Source: Petrolisthes cinctipes
Lineage: Eukaryota; Arthropoda; Malacostraca; Decapoda; Porcellanidae
Reading direction: 5' to 3'
Assembly (NCBI GenBank): GCA_033782935.1
Contig: JAWQEG010000062.1
Span: 12,356,001-12,420,000, forward strand
DNA length: 64,000 bases
Below, in pieces: positions 13,306 to 27,999 of this stretch (within the stretch, counting starts at the first letter, position 1; each line of letters opens with the position of its first letter). Both the position numbers and the translations under genes were made by a program. Under the pieces are notes generated by a model. That model did not search any database. It was given only the letters and a program-made list of their open reading frames with translations, and had not been told where the DNA came from.

Positions 13306-15239
13306 AAAAGATCGATTTTTAGTTTGTTTTGGGCCTGTATTTTGAAAATTCTCTAACACGGAGTAGGCATGTACAGTTCGCTTCTGGGACCCCAAAATTT
13401 CGATTTTTAGGTTGTTTTGGGCCTGAATTTGAGATATCGACTTTGGGCACCTAAAATATCGATTTTTAGCATGATTTGGGCCTATATTTTGAAAATATTC
13501 TAGCACCGAGTAGGCATCTACAGATCGCTTCTTGGACCACAAAATATTGAATTTTCGGGTGTTTTGAGCCTGAATTTGAGATATAAACGGGTACAGAAAA
13601 TGCATGCACATATTGACTTTGGGCACCTAAAATATCGATTTTTAGCATGTTTTGGGCCTGTTATTTGAAAATACTCTAACACGGAGTAGGCATGTACAGA
13701 TCGATTCTGGGACCCAAAAATATCGAATTTTCGGGTGTTTTGAGCCTGAATTTGAGATATAGACAGGTACTGAAGATGCATACACATATCGACTTTTGGG
13801 CACCTAAAATATCGATTTTGAGCATGTTTTGGGTCTGTATCTTGAAAACATTCAAACTAGGAGTAGGCATGTACAGATCGCTTCTAGGACCCAAAAATAC
13901 TGAATTTTCGGGTGTTTTGAATCTGAATTTGAGATATAAACGGGTAAAGAAGATGCATGCAAATATCGACTTTGGACACTTAAAATATCGATTTTTAGCA
14001 TGTTTTGAGCCTATATTTTGAAAACATTCTAGCACTGAGTAGGCATGTATAGATCGCTTCTGGGACCCAAGAATATCGTATTTTCGGGTGTTTTGAGGTT
14101 GAATTTGATATATAAACGAGTGCAGAAGATGCATACACATATTGACTTTGGGCACCTAAAATATCGAATTTCAGCATGTTTTGGGCCTGTATTTTGAAAA
14201 TACTCTAACACGGAGTAGGCATGTACAGATCGCTTCTGGGACCCCAAAATATCGATTTTTAGCATGTTTTGGGCCAATATTTTGAAAATATTCTAGCACC
14301 GAGTAGGCATGTACAGTTTGCTTCTTGGACCACAAAATATCGAACTTTTGGGTGTTTTGAGCCTGAATTTGAGATATAAACGGGTACAGAAAATGCATGC
14401 ACATATTGACTTTGGGCACCTAAAGTATCGATTTTGAGCATGTTTTGGGCCTGTAATTTGAAAATACTCTAACACGGAGTAGGCATATACAGATCGATTC
14501 TGGGACCCAAAAATATCGAATTTTCGGGTGTTTTGAGCCTGAATTTGAGATATAAACAGGTACTGAAGATACATACACATATTGACTTTTGGGCACCTAA
14601 AATATCGATTTTCAGCATGTTTTGGGCCTCTATCTGAGTAGGCATGTACAGATCGCTTCTGTGACCCCAAAATATCGAATTTTCGGGTGTTTGGAGCCTG
14701 AATTTGAGATATAAACAGGTACAGAAGATGCATGCACAAATATCGACTTTTGGGCACCTAAAAGATCGATTTTCAGTATGTTTTGGGCCTGTATTTTGAA
14801 AATACTCTAACACGGAGTAGGCATGTACAGTTCGCTTCTGGGACCCCAAAATATCGAATTTTTCGGTTGTTTTGGGCCTGAATTTGAAATATCGACTTTG
14901 GGCACCTAAAATATCGATTTTTAGCATGATTTGGGCCTATATTTTGAAAATATTCTAGCATCGAGTAGGCATGTACAGATCGCTTCTGGGACCCCAAAAT
15001 ATCGAATTTCGGGTGTTTTGAGCCTGAATTTGAGATATAAACGGGAACAGAAAATGCATGCACATATTGACTTTGGGCACCTAAAATATCGATTTTTAGC
15101 ATGTTTTGGGCCTGTAATTTGAAAATACTCTAACACGGAGTAGGCATGTACAGATCGATTCTGGGACCCAAAAATATCGAATTTTCGGGTGTTTTGAGCC
15201 TGAATTTGAGATATAAACAGGTATTGAAGATGCATACAC
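13306..15239 (+). repeat. Satellite block, mosaic of locally duplicated monomers
   Basis: Satellite monomers without a single clean period. Several overlapping internal similarities are visible: around 13,520-13,790 versus 14,920-15,190 (offset about 1403 bp) and around 14,000-14,155 versus 14,770-14,927 (offset about 772 bp). This looks like several small unequal exchanges laid on top of each other. No gene is seen. Confidence 0.85.
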
Positions 15240-18200
15240 ATATCGACTTTTGGGCACCTAAAATATCGATTTTGAGCATGTTTTGGGTCTGTATCTTGAA
15301 AACATTCTAACTAGGAGTAGGCATGTACAGATCGCTTCTAGGACCCTAAAATACTGAATTTTCGGGTGTTTTGAGCCTGAATTTGAGATATAAACAGGTA
15401 CTGAAGATGCATACACATATCAACTTTTGGGCACCTAAAATATCGATATTCAGCATGTTTTGGGCCTGTATCTGAGTAGGCATGTACAGATCGCTTCTGG
15501 GACCCCAAAATATCGAATTTTCGGGTGTTTGGAGCCTGAATTTGAGGTATAAACGGGTACAGAAGATGCATGCACTTATCGACTTAAGACACATAAAATA
15601 TCGATTTTTAGCATGTTTTGAGCCTATATTTTGAAAACATTCTAGCACTGAGTAGGCATGTACAGATTACTTCTGGGACCCAAAAATTTCGAATTTTCGG
15701 GTGTTTTGAGGTTTAATTTGAGATATAAACGAGTGCAGAAGATGCATACACATATTAACTTTGGGCACCTAAAATATCGCTTTTTAGCATGTTTTGGGCC
15801 TGTATCTGAGTAGCCATTTACAGATCGCTTTTGGGACCCAAAAATATCGAATCTTCGGGTGTTTTGAGCCTGAATTTGAGATATAAACGGGTACAGAAGA
15901 TGCATGCACATATCGACTTTGGACACTTAAAATATCGATTTTTAGCATGTTTTGAGCCTATATTTTGAAAAAATTCTAGCACTGAGTAGACATGTACAGA
16001 TTGCTTCTGGGACCCCAAAATATCGAATTTTCGGGTGTTTGGAGCCTGAATTTGAGGTATAAACGGGTACAGAAGATGCATGCACATATCGACTTTAGAC
16101 ACATAAAATATCGATTTTTAGCATGTTTTGAGCCTATATTTTGAAAACATTCTACCACTGAGTAGGCATGTACAGATCGCTTCTGGGACCCAAAAATTTC
16201 GAATTTTCGGGTGTTTTGGTCCTGAATTTGAAATATCAACTTTGGGCACCTAAAATATCGATTTTTAGCATGTTTTGGGCCTATATTTTGAAAATATTCT
16301 AGCACTGATTAGGCATGTACAGATCGCTTCTGGGACCCCAAAATATCAAATTTTTGGGTGTTTTGAGCCTGAATTTGAGATATAAACGGGTACAGAAGAT
16401 GCATGCACATATCGACTTTTGGGCACCTAAAATATCGATTTTGAGCATGTTTTGGGTCTGTATCTTGAAAACATTCTAACTAGGAGTAGGCATGTACAGA
16501 TCGCTTCTGGGACCCCGAAATATCGAATTTTCGGGTGTTTGGAGCCTGAATTTGAGATATAAACGGGTACAGAAGATGCATGCACATATCGACTTTTGGG
16601 CACCGAAGATATCGATTTTCAGTATGTTTTGGGCCTGTATTTTGAAAATACACTTACACGGAGAATGCAAGTACAGATCGCTTCTGGGACCTCAAAATAT
16701 CGAATTTTCGGGTGTTTGGAGCCTGAATTTGAGATATAAACGGGTAAAGAAGATGCATCCACATATCGACTTTTGGGCACGGAAAAGATCGATTTTCAGT
16801 ATGTTTTGGGCCTGTATATTGAAAATACTCTAACACGGAGTAGGTATGTACAGATCGCTTCTGGGGCTCCAAAATATCGAATTTTCGGGTGTTTTGGGCC
16901 TGAATTTGAGATATCAACTTTGGGCACCTAAAATATCGATTTTTAGCATGTTTTGGGCCTATATTTTGCTAATATTCTAGCACTAAGTAGGCATGTACAG
17001 ATCGCTTCTGGGACCCCAAAATATCGAATTTCCGGGTGTTTTGAGGTTGAATTTCAGATATAAACTAGAGCAAAAGATCCATACACATATTGACTTTGGG
17101 CACCTTAAATATCGATTTTTAGCATGTTTTGGGCCTGTATCTGAGTAGCCATGTACAGATCGCTTTTGGGACCCAAAAATATCGAATCTTCGGGTGTTTT
17201 GAGCCTGAATTTGAGATATAAACGGGTACAGACGATGCATGCACATATCGACTTTAGACACATAAAATATCGATTTTTAGCATGTTTTGAGCCTATATTT
17301 TGAAAACATTCTAGCACTGAGTAGGCATGTACAGATCGCTTCTGGCACCCAAAAATTTCGAATTTTCGGGTGTTTTGAGGTTGAATTTGAGATATAAACG
17401 AGTGCAGAAGATGCATACACATATTGACTTTGGGCACCTAAAATATCGATATTCAGCATGTTTTGGGCCTGTATCTGAGTAGGCATGTACAGATCGCTTC
17501 TGGGACCCCAAAATATCGAATTTTCGGGTGTTTGGAGCCTGAATTTGAGATATCAACTTTGGGCACCTAAAATATCGATTTTTAGCATGTTTTGGGCCTA
17601 TATTTTGAAAATATTCTAGCACTGATTAGGCATGTACAGATCGCTTCTGGGACCCCAAAATATCAAATTTTCGGGTGTTTTGAGCCTGAATTTGAGATAT
17701 AAACGGCTTCAGAAGATTCATGCACATATCAACTTTGGACACTTAAAATATCGATTTTGAGCATGTTTTAAGCCTATATTTTGAAAACATTCTAGCACTG
17801 AGTAGGCATGTACAGATCGCTTCTGAGACCCAAAAATATCGAATTTTCGGAAGTTTTGAGGTTGAATTTGGGATATAAACGGGTGCAGAAGATGCATACA
17901 CATATTGACTTTTGTCACCTAAAATATCGATTTTCAGTATGCTTTGGGCCTGTATATTGAAAATACTCTAGCACGGAGTAGGCATGTACAGATCCCTTCT
18001 GGGAACCCAAAATATCGAAATTTCGGGTGTTTTGGGCCTGAATTTGAGATATCAAGTTTGGGCATCTAAAATATCGATTTTTAGCATGTTTTGGGCCTAT
18101 ATTTTGAAAATATTATAGCACTGAGTAGGCATGTACAGATCGCTTCTGGGACCCCAAAATATCGAATTTTCGGGTGTTTTGAGGTTGAATTTGGGATATA

Positions 18201-19388
18201 AACGGGTGCAGAAGATGCATACACATATTGGCTTTGGGCACCTAAAATATCGATTTTCAGCATGTTTTGAGCCTGTATCTGAGTAGGCATGTACAGATCG
18301 CTTCTGGGACCCCAAAATATCGAATTTTCGGGTGTTTTGAGCCTGAATTTGAGATATAAACGGGTACAAAAGATGCATGCACATATTGACTTTGGGAACC
18401 TAAAATATCGATTTTGAGCATGTTTTTGGTCTGTATCTTGAAAACATTTTAACTAGGAGTAGGCATGTACAAATCGCCTTCTAGGACCCAAAAATACCAT
18501 ATTCTCGAGTGTTTTGAGCCTGAATTTGAGATATAAACGGGTACAGAAGATGAATGCACATATCGACTTTGGACACTTAAAACTTAAAATATCGATTTTT
18601 AGCATGTTTTGAGCCTATATTTTGTAAACATTCTAGCACTAAGTAGGCATGTACAGATCGCTTCTGGGACCCAAAAATATCGAATTTTTCTGGTGTTTTG
18701 AGGTTGAATTTGGGATATAAACGGGTGCAGAAGATGCATACACATATTGGCTTTGGGCACCTAAAATATCGATTTTCAGTATGTTTTGGGCCTGTATTTT
18801 GAAAATACTCTAACACAGAGTAGGCATGTACAGATATCTTCTGGGACCCCAAAATATCGAAATTTCGGGTGTTTTAGGCCTGAATTTGAGATATCGACTT
18901 TGGGCACCTTAAATATCGATTTTTAGCATGTTTTGGGCCTATATTTTGAAAATATTCTAGCACTGAGTAGGCATGTAGAGATCGCTTCTGGGACCCCAAA
19001 ATATCGAATTTTCGGGTGTTTTTGCCTGAATTTGAGATATAAACGGGTACAGAAGATCCATGCACATATTGACTTTGGGCACCTAAAATATCGATTTTCA
19101 GCATGTTTTGGGCCTATATTTTGAAAATACTCTAACACGGAGTAGGCATGTACAGATCGCTTCTGGGACCCCAAAATATCGAATTTTCGGGTGTTTTAGG
19201 CATGAATTTGAGATATCGACTTTGGGCACCTAAAATATCGATTTTTAGCATGTTTTGGGCCTATATTTTGAAAATATTCTAGCACTGAGAAAGCATGTGC
19301 AGATCGCTTCTGAGACCAAAAAATATCGAATTTTCGGGTGTTTTGAGCCTGAATTTGAGATATAAACGGGTACTGAAGATTCATGCAC
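15240..19388 (+). repeat. Satellite block, large segmental unit (~4149 bp), copy 1
   Basis: First copy of a large segmental duplication. Landmarks at 15,260-15,360, 16,490 (GGGACCCCGAAATATCG), 16,610 (CACCGAAGATATCG) and 16,790 (CACGGAAAAGATCG) all recur 4149 bp downstream. Beyond about 17,440 the offset grows stepwise to 4483, 4663 and 5015 bp, because the second copy carries extra monomers. No gene is seen. Confidence 0.85.
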
Positions 19389-22300
19389 ATATCGACTTTT
19401 GGGCACCTAAAATATCGATTTTGAGCATGTTTTGGGTCTGTATCTTGAAAACATTCTAACTAGGAGTAGGCATGTACAGATCGCTTCTAGGACCCTAAAA
19501 CACTGAATTTTCGGGTGTTTTGAGCCTGAATTTGAGATATAAACAGGTACTGAAGATGCATACACATATCAACTTTTGGGCACCTAAAATATCGATATTC
19601 AGCATGTTTTGGGCCTGTATCTGAGTAGGCATGTACAGATCGCTTCTGGGACCCCAAAATATCGAATTTTCGGGTGTTTGGAGCCTGAATTTGAGGTATA
19701 AACGGGTACAGAAGATGCATGCACTTATCGACTTAAGACACATAAAATATCGATTTTTAGCATGTTTTGAGCCTATATTTTGAAAACATTCTAGCACTGA
19801 GTAGGCATGTACAGATTACTTCTGGGACCCAAAAATTTCGAATTTTCGGGTGTTTTGAGGTTTAATTTGAGATATAAACGAGTGCAGAAGATGCATACAC
19901 ATATTAACTTTGGGCACCTAAAATATCGATTTTTAGCATGTTTTGGGCCTGTATCTGAGTAGCCATTTACAGATCGCTTTTGGGACCCAAAAATATCGAA
20001 TCTTCGGGTGTTTTGAGCCTGAATTTGAGATATAAACGGGTACAGAAGATGCATGCACATATCGACTTTGGACACTTAAAATATCGATTTTTAGCATGTT
20101 TTGAGCCTATATTTTGAAAAAATTCTAGCACTGAGTAGACATGTACAGATTGCTTCTGGGACCCCAAAATATCGAATTTTCGGGTGTTTGGAGCCTGAAT
20201 TTGAGGTATAAACGGGTACAGAAGATGCATGCACATATCGACTTTAGACACATAAAATATCGATTTTTAGCATGTTTTGAGCTTATATTTTGAAAACATT
20301 CTACCACTGAGTAGGCATGTACAGATCGCTTCTGGGACCCAAAAATTTCGAATTTTCGGGTGTTTTGGTCCTGAATTTGAAATATCATCTTTGGGCATCT
20401 AAAATATCGATTTTTAGCATGTTTTGGGCCTATATTTTGAAAATATTCTAGCACTGATTAGGCATGTACAGATCGCTTCTGGGACCCCAAAATATCAAAT
20501 TTTTGGGTGTTTTGAGCCTGAATTTGAGATATAAACGGGTACAGAAGATGCATGCACATATCGACTTTTGGGCACCTAAAATATCGATTTTGAGCATGTT
20601 TTGGGTCTGTATCTTGAAAACATTCTAACTAGGAGTAGGCATGTACAGATCGCTTCTGGGACCCCGAAATATCGAATTTTCGGGTGTTTGGAGCCTGAAT
20701 TTGAGATATAAACGGGTACAGAAGATGCATGCACATATCGACTTTTGGGCACCGAAGATATCGATTTTCAGTATGTTTTGGGCCTGTATTTTGAAAATAC
20801 ACTTACACGGAGAATGCAAGTACAGATCGCTTCTGGGACCTCAAAATATCGAATTTTCGGGTGTTTGGAGCCTGAATTTGAGATATAAACGGGTAAAGAA
20901 GATGCATCCACATATCGACTTTTGGGCACGGAAAAGATCGATTTTCAGTATGTTTTGGGCCTGTATATTGAAAATACTCTAACACGGAGTAGGTATGTAC
21001 AGATCGCTTCTGGGGCTCCAAATTATCGATTTTTCGGGTGTTTTGGGCCTGAATTTGAGATATCGACTTTGGGCACCTAAAATATCGATTTTTAGCATGT
21101 TTTGGGCCTATATATTGCTAATATTCTAGCACTAAGTAGGCATGTACAGATCGCTTCTGGGACCCCAAAATATCGAATTTCCGGGTGTTTTGAGTTTGAA
21201 TTTCAGATATAAACTAGAGCAAAAGATCCATACACATATTGACTTTGGGCACCTTAAATATCGATTTTTAGCATGTTTTGGGCCTGTATCTGAGTAGCCA
21301 TGTACAGATCGCTTTTGGGACCCAAAAATATCGAATCTTCGGGTGTTTTGAGCCTGAATTTGAGATATAAACGGGTACAGACGATGCATGCACATATCGA
21401 CTTTAGACACATAAAATATCGATTTTTAGCATGTTTTGAGCCTATATTTTGAAAACATTCTAGCACTGAGTAGGCATGTATAGATCGCTTCTGGCACCCA
21501 AAAATTTCGAATTTTCGGGTGTTTTGAGGTTGAATTTGAGATATAAACGAGTGCAGAAGATGCATACACATATTAACTTTGGGCACCGAAAATATCGATT
21601 TTCAGCATGTTTTGGGCCAGTATCTGAATAGGCATGTACAGATCGCTTCTGGGACCCCAAAATATCGAATTTTCGGGTGTTTGGAGCCTGAATTTGAGAT
21701 ATAAACGGGTACAGAAGATGCATGCACATATCGACTTTAGACACATAAAATATCGATTTTTAGCATGTTTTGAGCCTATATTTTGAAAACATTCTAGCAC
21801 TGAGTAGGCATGTACAGATTGCTTCTGGGACCCAAAAATTTCGAATTTTCGGGTGTTTTGAGGTTGAATTTGAGATATAAACGAGTGCAGAAGATGCATA
21901 CACATATTGACTTTGGGCACCTAAAATATCGATATTCAGCATGTTTTGGGCCTGTATCTGAGTAGGCATGTACAGATCGCTTCTGGGACCCCAAAATATC
22001 GAATTTTCGGGTGTTTGGAGCCTGAATTTGAGATATAAACGGGTACAGAAGATGCATGCACATATCGACTTTTGGGCACCTAAGATATCGATTTTCTGTA
22101 TGTTATGGGCCTGTATTTCGAAAATACTCTAAAAAGGAGTAGGCATGTACAGTACAGTTTTTCTGGGACCCCAAAATATCGAATTTTCGGGTGTTTTGGG
22201 CCTGAATTTGAGATATCAACTTTGGGCACCTAAAATATCGATTTTTAGCATGTTTTGGGCCTATATTTTGAAAATATTCTAGCACTGATTAGGCATGTAC

Positions 22301-24403
22301 AGATCGCTTCTGGGACCCCAAGATATCAAATTTTCGGGTGTTTTGAGCCTGAATTTGAGATATAAACGGCTTCAGAAGATTCATGCACATATCGACTTTG
22401 GACACTTAAAATATCGATTTTGAGCATGTTTTAAGCCTATATTTTGAAAACATTCTAGCACTGAGTAGGCATGTACAGATCGCTTCTGAGACCCAAAAAT
22501 ATCGAATTTTCGGAAGTTTTGAGGTTGAATTTGGGATATAAACGGGTGCAGAAGATGCATACACATATTGACTTTTGTCACCTAAAATATCGATTTTCAG
22601 TATGCTTTGGGCCTGTATATTGAAAATACTCTAGCACGGAGTAGGCATGTACAGATCCCTTCTGGGAACCCAAAATATCGAAATTTCGGGTGTTTTGGGC
22701 CTGAATTTGAGATATCAAGTTTGGGCATCTAAAATATCGATTTTTAGCATGTTTTGGGCCTATATTTTGAAAATATTATAGCACTGAGTAGGCATGTACA
22801 GATCGCTTCTGGGACCCCAAAATATCGAATTTTAGGGTGTTTTGAGGTTGAATTTGGGATATAAACGGGTCCAGAAGATGCATACACATATTGACTTTGG
22901 TCACCTTACATATCGATTTTCAGCATGTTTTGGGCCTGTATTTTGAAAATACTCTAACACGGAGTAGGCATGTACAGATCGCTTCTGGGACCCCAAAATA
23001 TCGAATTTTTGTGTGTTTTGGGCCTGAATTTGAGATATAAACGGGTAATGAAGATGCATGCACATATCGACTTTTGGGCACCTAAAATATCGATTTTGAG
23101 CATTTTTTGGGTCTGTATCTTGACAACATTCTAACTAGGAGTAGGCATGTACAGATCGCTTCTAGGACCCAAAATACCGATTTTTCGGGTGTCTTGAGGT
23201 TGAATTTGGGATATAAACGGTTGCAGAAGATGCATACACATATTGATTTTAGGCACCTAAAATATCGATTTTCAGCATGTTTTGAGCCTGTATCTGAGTA
23301 GGCATGTACAGATCGCTTCTGGGACCCCAAAATATCGAATTTTCGGGTGTTTTGAGCCTGAATTTGAGATATAAACGGGTACAAAAGATGCATGCACATA
23401 TTGACTTTGGGAACCTAAAATATCGATTTTGAGCATGTTTTGGGTCTGTATCTTGAAAACATTTTAACTAGGAGTAGGCATGTACAAATCGCCTTCTAGG
23501 ACCCAAAAATACCATATTCTCGAGTGTTTTGAGCCTTTATTTGAGATATAAACGGGTACAGAAGATGAATGCACATATCGACTTTGGACACTTAAAACTT
23601 AAAATATCGATTTTTAGCATGTTTTGAGCCTATATTTTGTAAACATTCTAGCACTAAGTAGGCATGTACAGATCGCTTCTGGGACCCAAAAATATCGAAT
23701 TTTTCTGGTGTTTTGAGGTTGAATTTGGGATATAAACGGGTGCAGAAGATGCATACACATATTGGCTTTGGGCACCTAAAATATCGATTTTCAGTATGTT
23801 TTGGGCCTGTATTTTGAAAATACTCTAACACAGAGTAGGCATGTACAGATATCTTCTGGGACCCCAAAATATCGAAATTTCGGGTGTTTTAGGCCTGAAT
23901 TTGAGATATCGACTTTGGGCACCTTAAATATCGATTTTTAGCATGTTTTGGGCCTATATTTTGAAAATATTCTAGCACTGAGTAGGCATGTAGAGATCGC
24001 TTCTGGGACCCCAAAATATCGAATTTTCGGGTGTTTTTGCCTGAATTTGAGATATAAACGGGTACAGAAGATCCATGCACATATTGACTTTGGGCACCTA
24101 AAATATCGATTTTCAGCATGTTTTGGGCCTATATTTTGAAAATACTCTAACACGGAGTAGGCATGTACAGATCGCTTCTGGGACCCCAAAATATCGAATT
24201 TTCGGGTGTTTTAGGCATGAATTTGAGATATCGACTTTGGGCACCTAAAATATCGATTTTTAGCATGTTTTGGGCCTATATTTTGAAAATATTCTAGCAC
24301 TGAGAAAGCATGTGCAGATCGCTTCTGAGACCAAAAAATATCGAATTTTCGGGTGTTTTGAGCCTGAATTTGAGATATAAACGGGTACTGAAGATGCATG
24401 CAC
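19389..24403 (+). repeat. Satellite block, large segmental unit (~5015 bp), copy 2 with extra monomers
   Basis: Second copy of the 15.2-19.4 kb unit, longer by about 866 bp. The gains come in three steps of about 334, 180 and 352 bp, between roughly 21.4 and 23.3 kb. These equal about two, one and two monomers. The 334-bp step is visible as a local tandem duplication, since 17,277-17,437 matches both 21,426-21,586 and 21,760-21,920. No gene is seen. Confidence 0.85.
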
Positions 24404-27400
24404 ATATCGACTTTTGGGCACCTAAAATATCGATTTTGAGTATGTTTTGGGTCTGTATCTTGAAAACATTCTAACTAGGAGTAGGCATGTACAGATCGCT
24501 TCTAGGACCCAAAAATACCAAGTTTTCAGGTGTTTTGAGCCTGAATTTGAGATATAAACGGGTACAGAAGATACATGCACATATCGACATTTGGGGACCT
24601 AAAAGATCGATTTTCAGTATGTTTTGGGCCTCTTTTTTGAAAATACTCTAACTAGGAGTAGGCATGTACAGATCGCTTCTAGGACCCAAAAATACCGAAT
24701 TTTCAGGTGTTTTGAGCCTGAATTTGAGATATAAACGAGTACAGAAGATGCATGCACATGTCGTCTTTTGGGCACCTAAAAGAAAGATTTTCAGTATGTT
24801 TTGGGCCTGTATTTTGAAAATACTCTAACACGAAGTAGGCATGTACAGATCGCTTCATGGACCCCAAAATATCGAATTTTCGGGTGTTTTGATCCTGAAT
24901 TTGAGATATCGACTTTGGGCACCTAAAATATCGATTTTTAGCATGCTTTGGGCCTATATTTTGAAAATATTCTAGCACTGAATAGGCATGTACAGATCGC
25001 TTCTGGGACCCCAAATTATCGAATTTGCGGGTGTTTTGAGCCTGAATTTCAGATATAAACGAGTACTGAAGATGCATGCACATATCGACTTTTTGCACCT
25101 AAAATATCGATTTTGAGCATCTTTTGGGTCTGTATCTTGAAAACATTCTAACTAGGAGTACGCATGTACAGATCGCTTCTAGGACCCAAAAATACCGAAT
25201 TTTCAGGTGTTTTGAGCCTGAATTTGGGATATAAACGAGTACAGAAGATGCATCCACAAATCGACTTTTGAATCTTAAAATATTGATTTTTAGCATGTTT
25301 TGAGCCTATATTTTGAAAACATTCTAGAACTGAGTAGGCATGTTTAGAACGGTACTGGGACCCAAAAATATCGAATTTTCGGATTTTTTGAGGTTGAATT
25401 TGGGATATAAACGGATGCAGAAGATACATACACATATTGACTTTGGGTACCTAAAATATCGATTTTCAGCATGTTTTGGGCCTGTATCTGAGTAGGCATG
25501 TACAGATCGCTTCTGGGACCCCAAAATATCGAATTTTCGGGTGTTTGGAGCTTGAATTTGAACTTTAAACGGGTACATAAGATGCATGCACATATTGACT
25601 TTGGGCACCTAAAATATCGATTTTCATCGTGTTTTAGGCGTTTATTTTGAAAATACTCTAACACGCATTAGGCATGTACAGATTGCTTCTGGGACCTCAA
25701 AATATCGATTTTTTGGGTGTTTTGGGCCAGAATTTGAGATATAAACGGGTAATGAAGATGCATGCACATATCGACTTTAGACACATAAAATATAGATTTT
25801 CAGCATGTTTTGGGCCTGTATCTGAGTAGGCATGTACAGATCGCTTCTGGGACCCCAAAAAATCGAATTTTCGGGTGTTTGGAGCCTGAATTTGAGGTAT
25901 AAACGGGTACAGAAGATGCATGCACATATCGACTTTAGACAAATAAAATATCGATTTTTAGCATGTTTTGAGCCTATATTTTGAAAACATTCTAGCACTG
26001 AGTAGGCATGTACAGATCGCTTCTGGGACCCAAATAAATCGAATTTTCGGGTGTTTTGGGCCTGAATTTGAGATATCAACTTTGGGCACTTAAAATATCG
26101 ATTTTTAGCATGTTTTGGGCCTATATTTTGAAAATATTCTAGCACTGATTAGGCATGTACAGATCGCTTCTGGGACCCCAAAATATCAAATTTTCGGGTG
26201 TTTTGAGCCTGAATTTGAGATATAAACGGGTACAGAAGATGCATGCACATATCGACTTTTGGGCACCTAAAATATCGATTTTGAGCATGTTTTGGTCCTG
26301 TAATTCGAAAATACTCTAACACGGAGTAGGCATGTACAGATCGATTCTGGGACCCAAAAATATCGAATTTTCGGGTGTTTTGAGCCTGAATTTGAGATAT
26401 AAACCGGTATTGAAGATGCATACACATATCGACTTTTGGGCACCTAAAATATCGATTTTGAGCATGTTTTGGGTCTGTATCTTGAAAACATTCTAACTAG
26501 GAGTAGGCATGTACAGATCGCTTCTAGGACCCTAAAATACTGAATTTTCGGGTGTTTTGAGCCTGAATTTGAGATATAAACAGGTACTGAAGATGCATCC
26601 ACATATCGACTTTTGGGCACCTAAAATATCGATATTCAGCATGTTTTGGGCCTGTATCTGAGTAGGCATGTACAGATCGCTTCTGGGACCCCAAAATATC
26701 GAATTTTCGGGTGTTTGGAGCCTGAATTTGAGGTAAAACGGGTACAGAAGATGCATTCACATATCGACTTTAGACACATAAAATATTGATTTTTAGCATG
26801 TTTTCAGCCTATATTTTGAAAACATTCTAGCACTGAGTAGGCATGTACAGATCGCTTATGGGACCCAAAAATTTCGAGTTTTCGGGTTTTTTGAGGTTGA
26901 ATTTGAGGTATAAACGAGTGCAGAAGATGCATGCACATATTGGACTTTGGGCACCTAAAATATCGATATTCAGCATGTTTTGGGCCTGTATCTGAATAGG
27001 CATGTACGGATCGCTTCTGGGACCCTAAAATATCGAATTTTCGGGTGTTTGGAGCCTGAATTTGAGGTATAAACGGGTACAGAAGATGCATGCACATATC
27101 GACTTTAGACACATAAAATATCGATTTTTAGCATGTTTTGAGCCTATATTTTGAAAACATTCTAGCACTGAGTAGGCATGTACAGATCGCTTCTGGGACC
27201 CAAAAACTTCGAATTTTCGGGTGTTTTTGGCCTGAATTTGAGATATCAACTTTGGGCACCTAAAATATCGATTTTTAGCATGTTTTGGGCCTATATTTTG
27301 AAAATATTCTAGCACTGATTAGGCATGTACAGATCGCTTCTGGGACCCCAAAATACCAAATTTTCGGGTGTTTTGAGCCTGAATTTGAGATATAAACGGG

Positions 27401-27999
27401 TACAGAAGATGCATGCACATATCGACTTTTGGGCACCTAAAATATCGATTTTGAGCATGTTTTGGGTCTGTATCTTGAAAACATTCTAACTAGGAGTAGG
27501 CATGTACAGATCGCTTCTGGGACCCAAAAATACCGAATTTTCGGGTGTTTTGGGCCTGATTTTGAGATATCGACTTTGGGCACCTAAAATATAGAATTTT
27601 AGCATGTTTTGGGCCTATATTTTGAAAAAAATTCTAGCACTGAGTAGGCATGTACAGATCGCTTCTGGGACAAAAAAAAATATATAATTTTTGGGTGTTT
27701 TGAGGTTAAATATGAGATATAAACGAGTGCAGAAGGTGCATACACATATTGACTTTGGGCACCTAAAATATCGATTTTCAGCATGTTTTGGGCCTGTATC
27801 TGATTAGGCATGTACAGATCGCTTCTGGGACCCCAAAATATTAAATATTCGGGTGTTTGGAGCCTGAATTTGAGATATAAACGGGTATAGAAGATGCATG
27901 CACATATCGACTTTTGGTTACCTAAAAGATCGATTTTCAGTATGTTTTGGGCCTGTATTTTGAAAATACTCTAACACGGAGAAGGCATGTACCGATCGC
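24404..27999 (+). repeat. Satellite block, mosaic of the 9-11 kb and 15-16.5 kb types
   Basis: The first part, about 24.2-26.0 kb, carries the same ordered variants as 9.4-11.0 kb (offset 14,806 rising to about 14,983 bp, a one-monomer gain). From about 26.2 to 27.5 kb the variants instead match 15.0-16.5 kb (offset about 11.0-11.2 kb). A few monomers near 27.6 kb are strongly diverged, including an A-rich run at about 27,670. No gene is seen. Confidence 0.82.
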
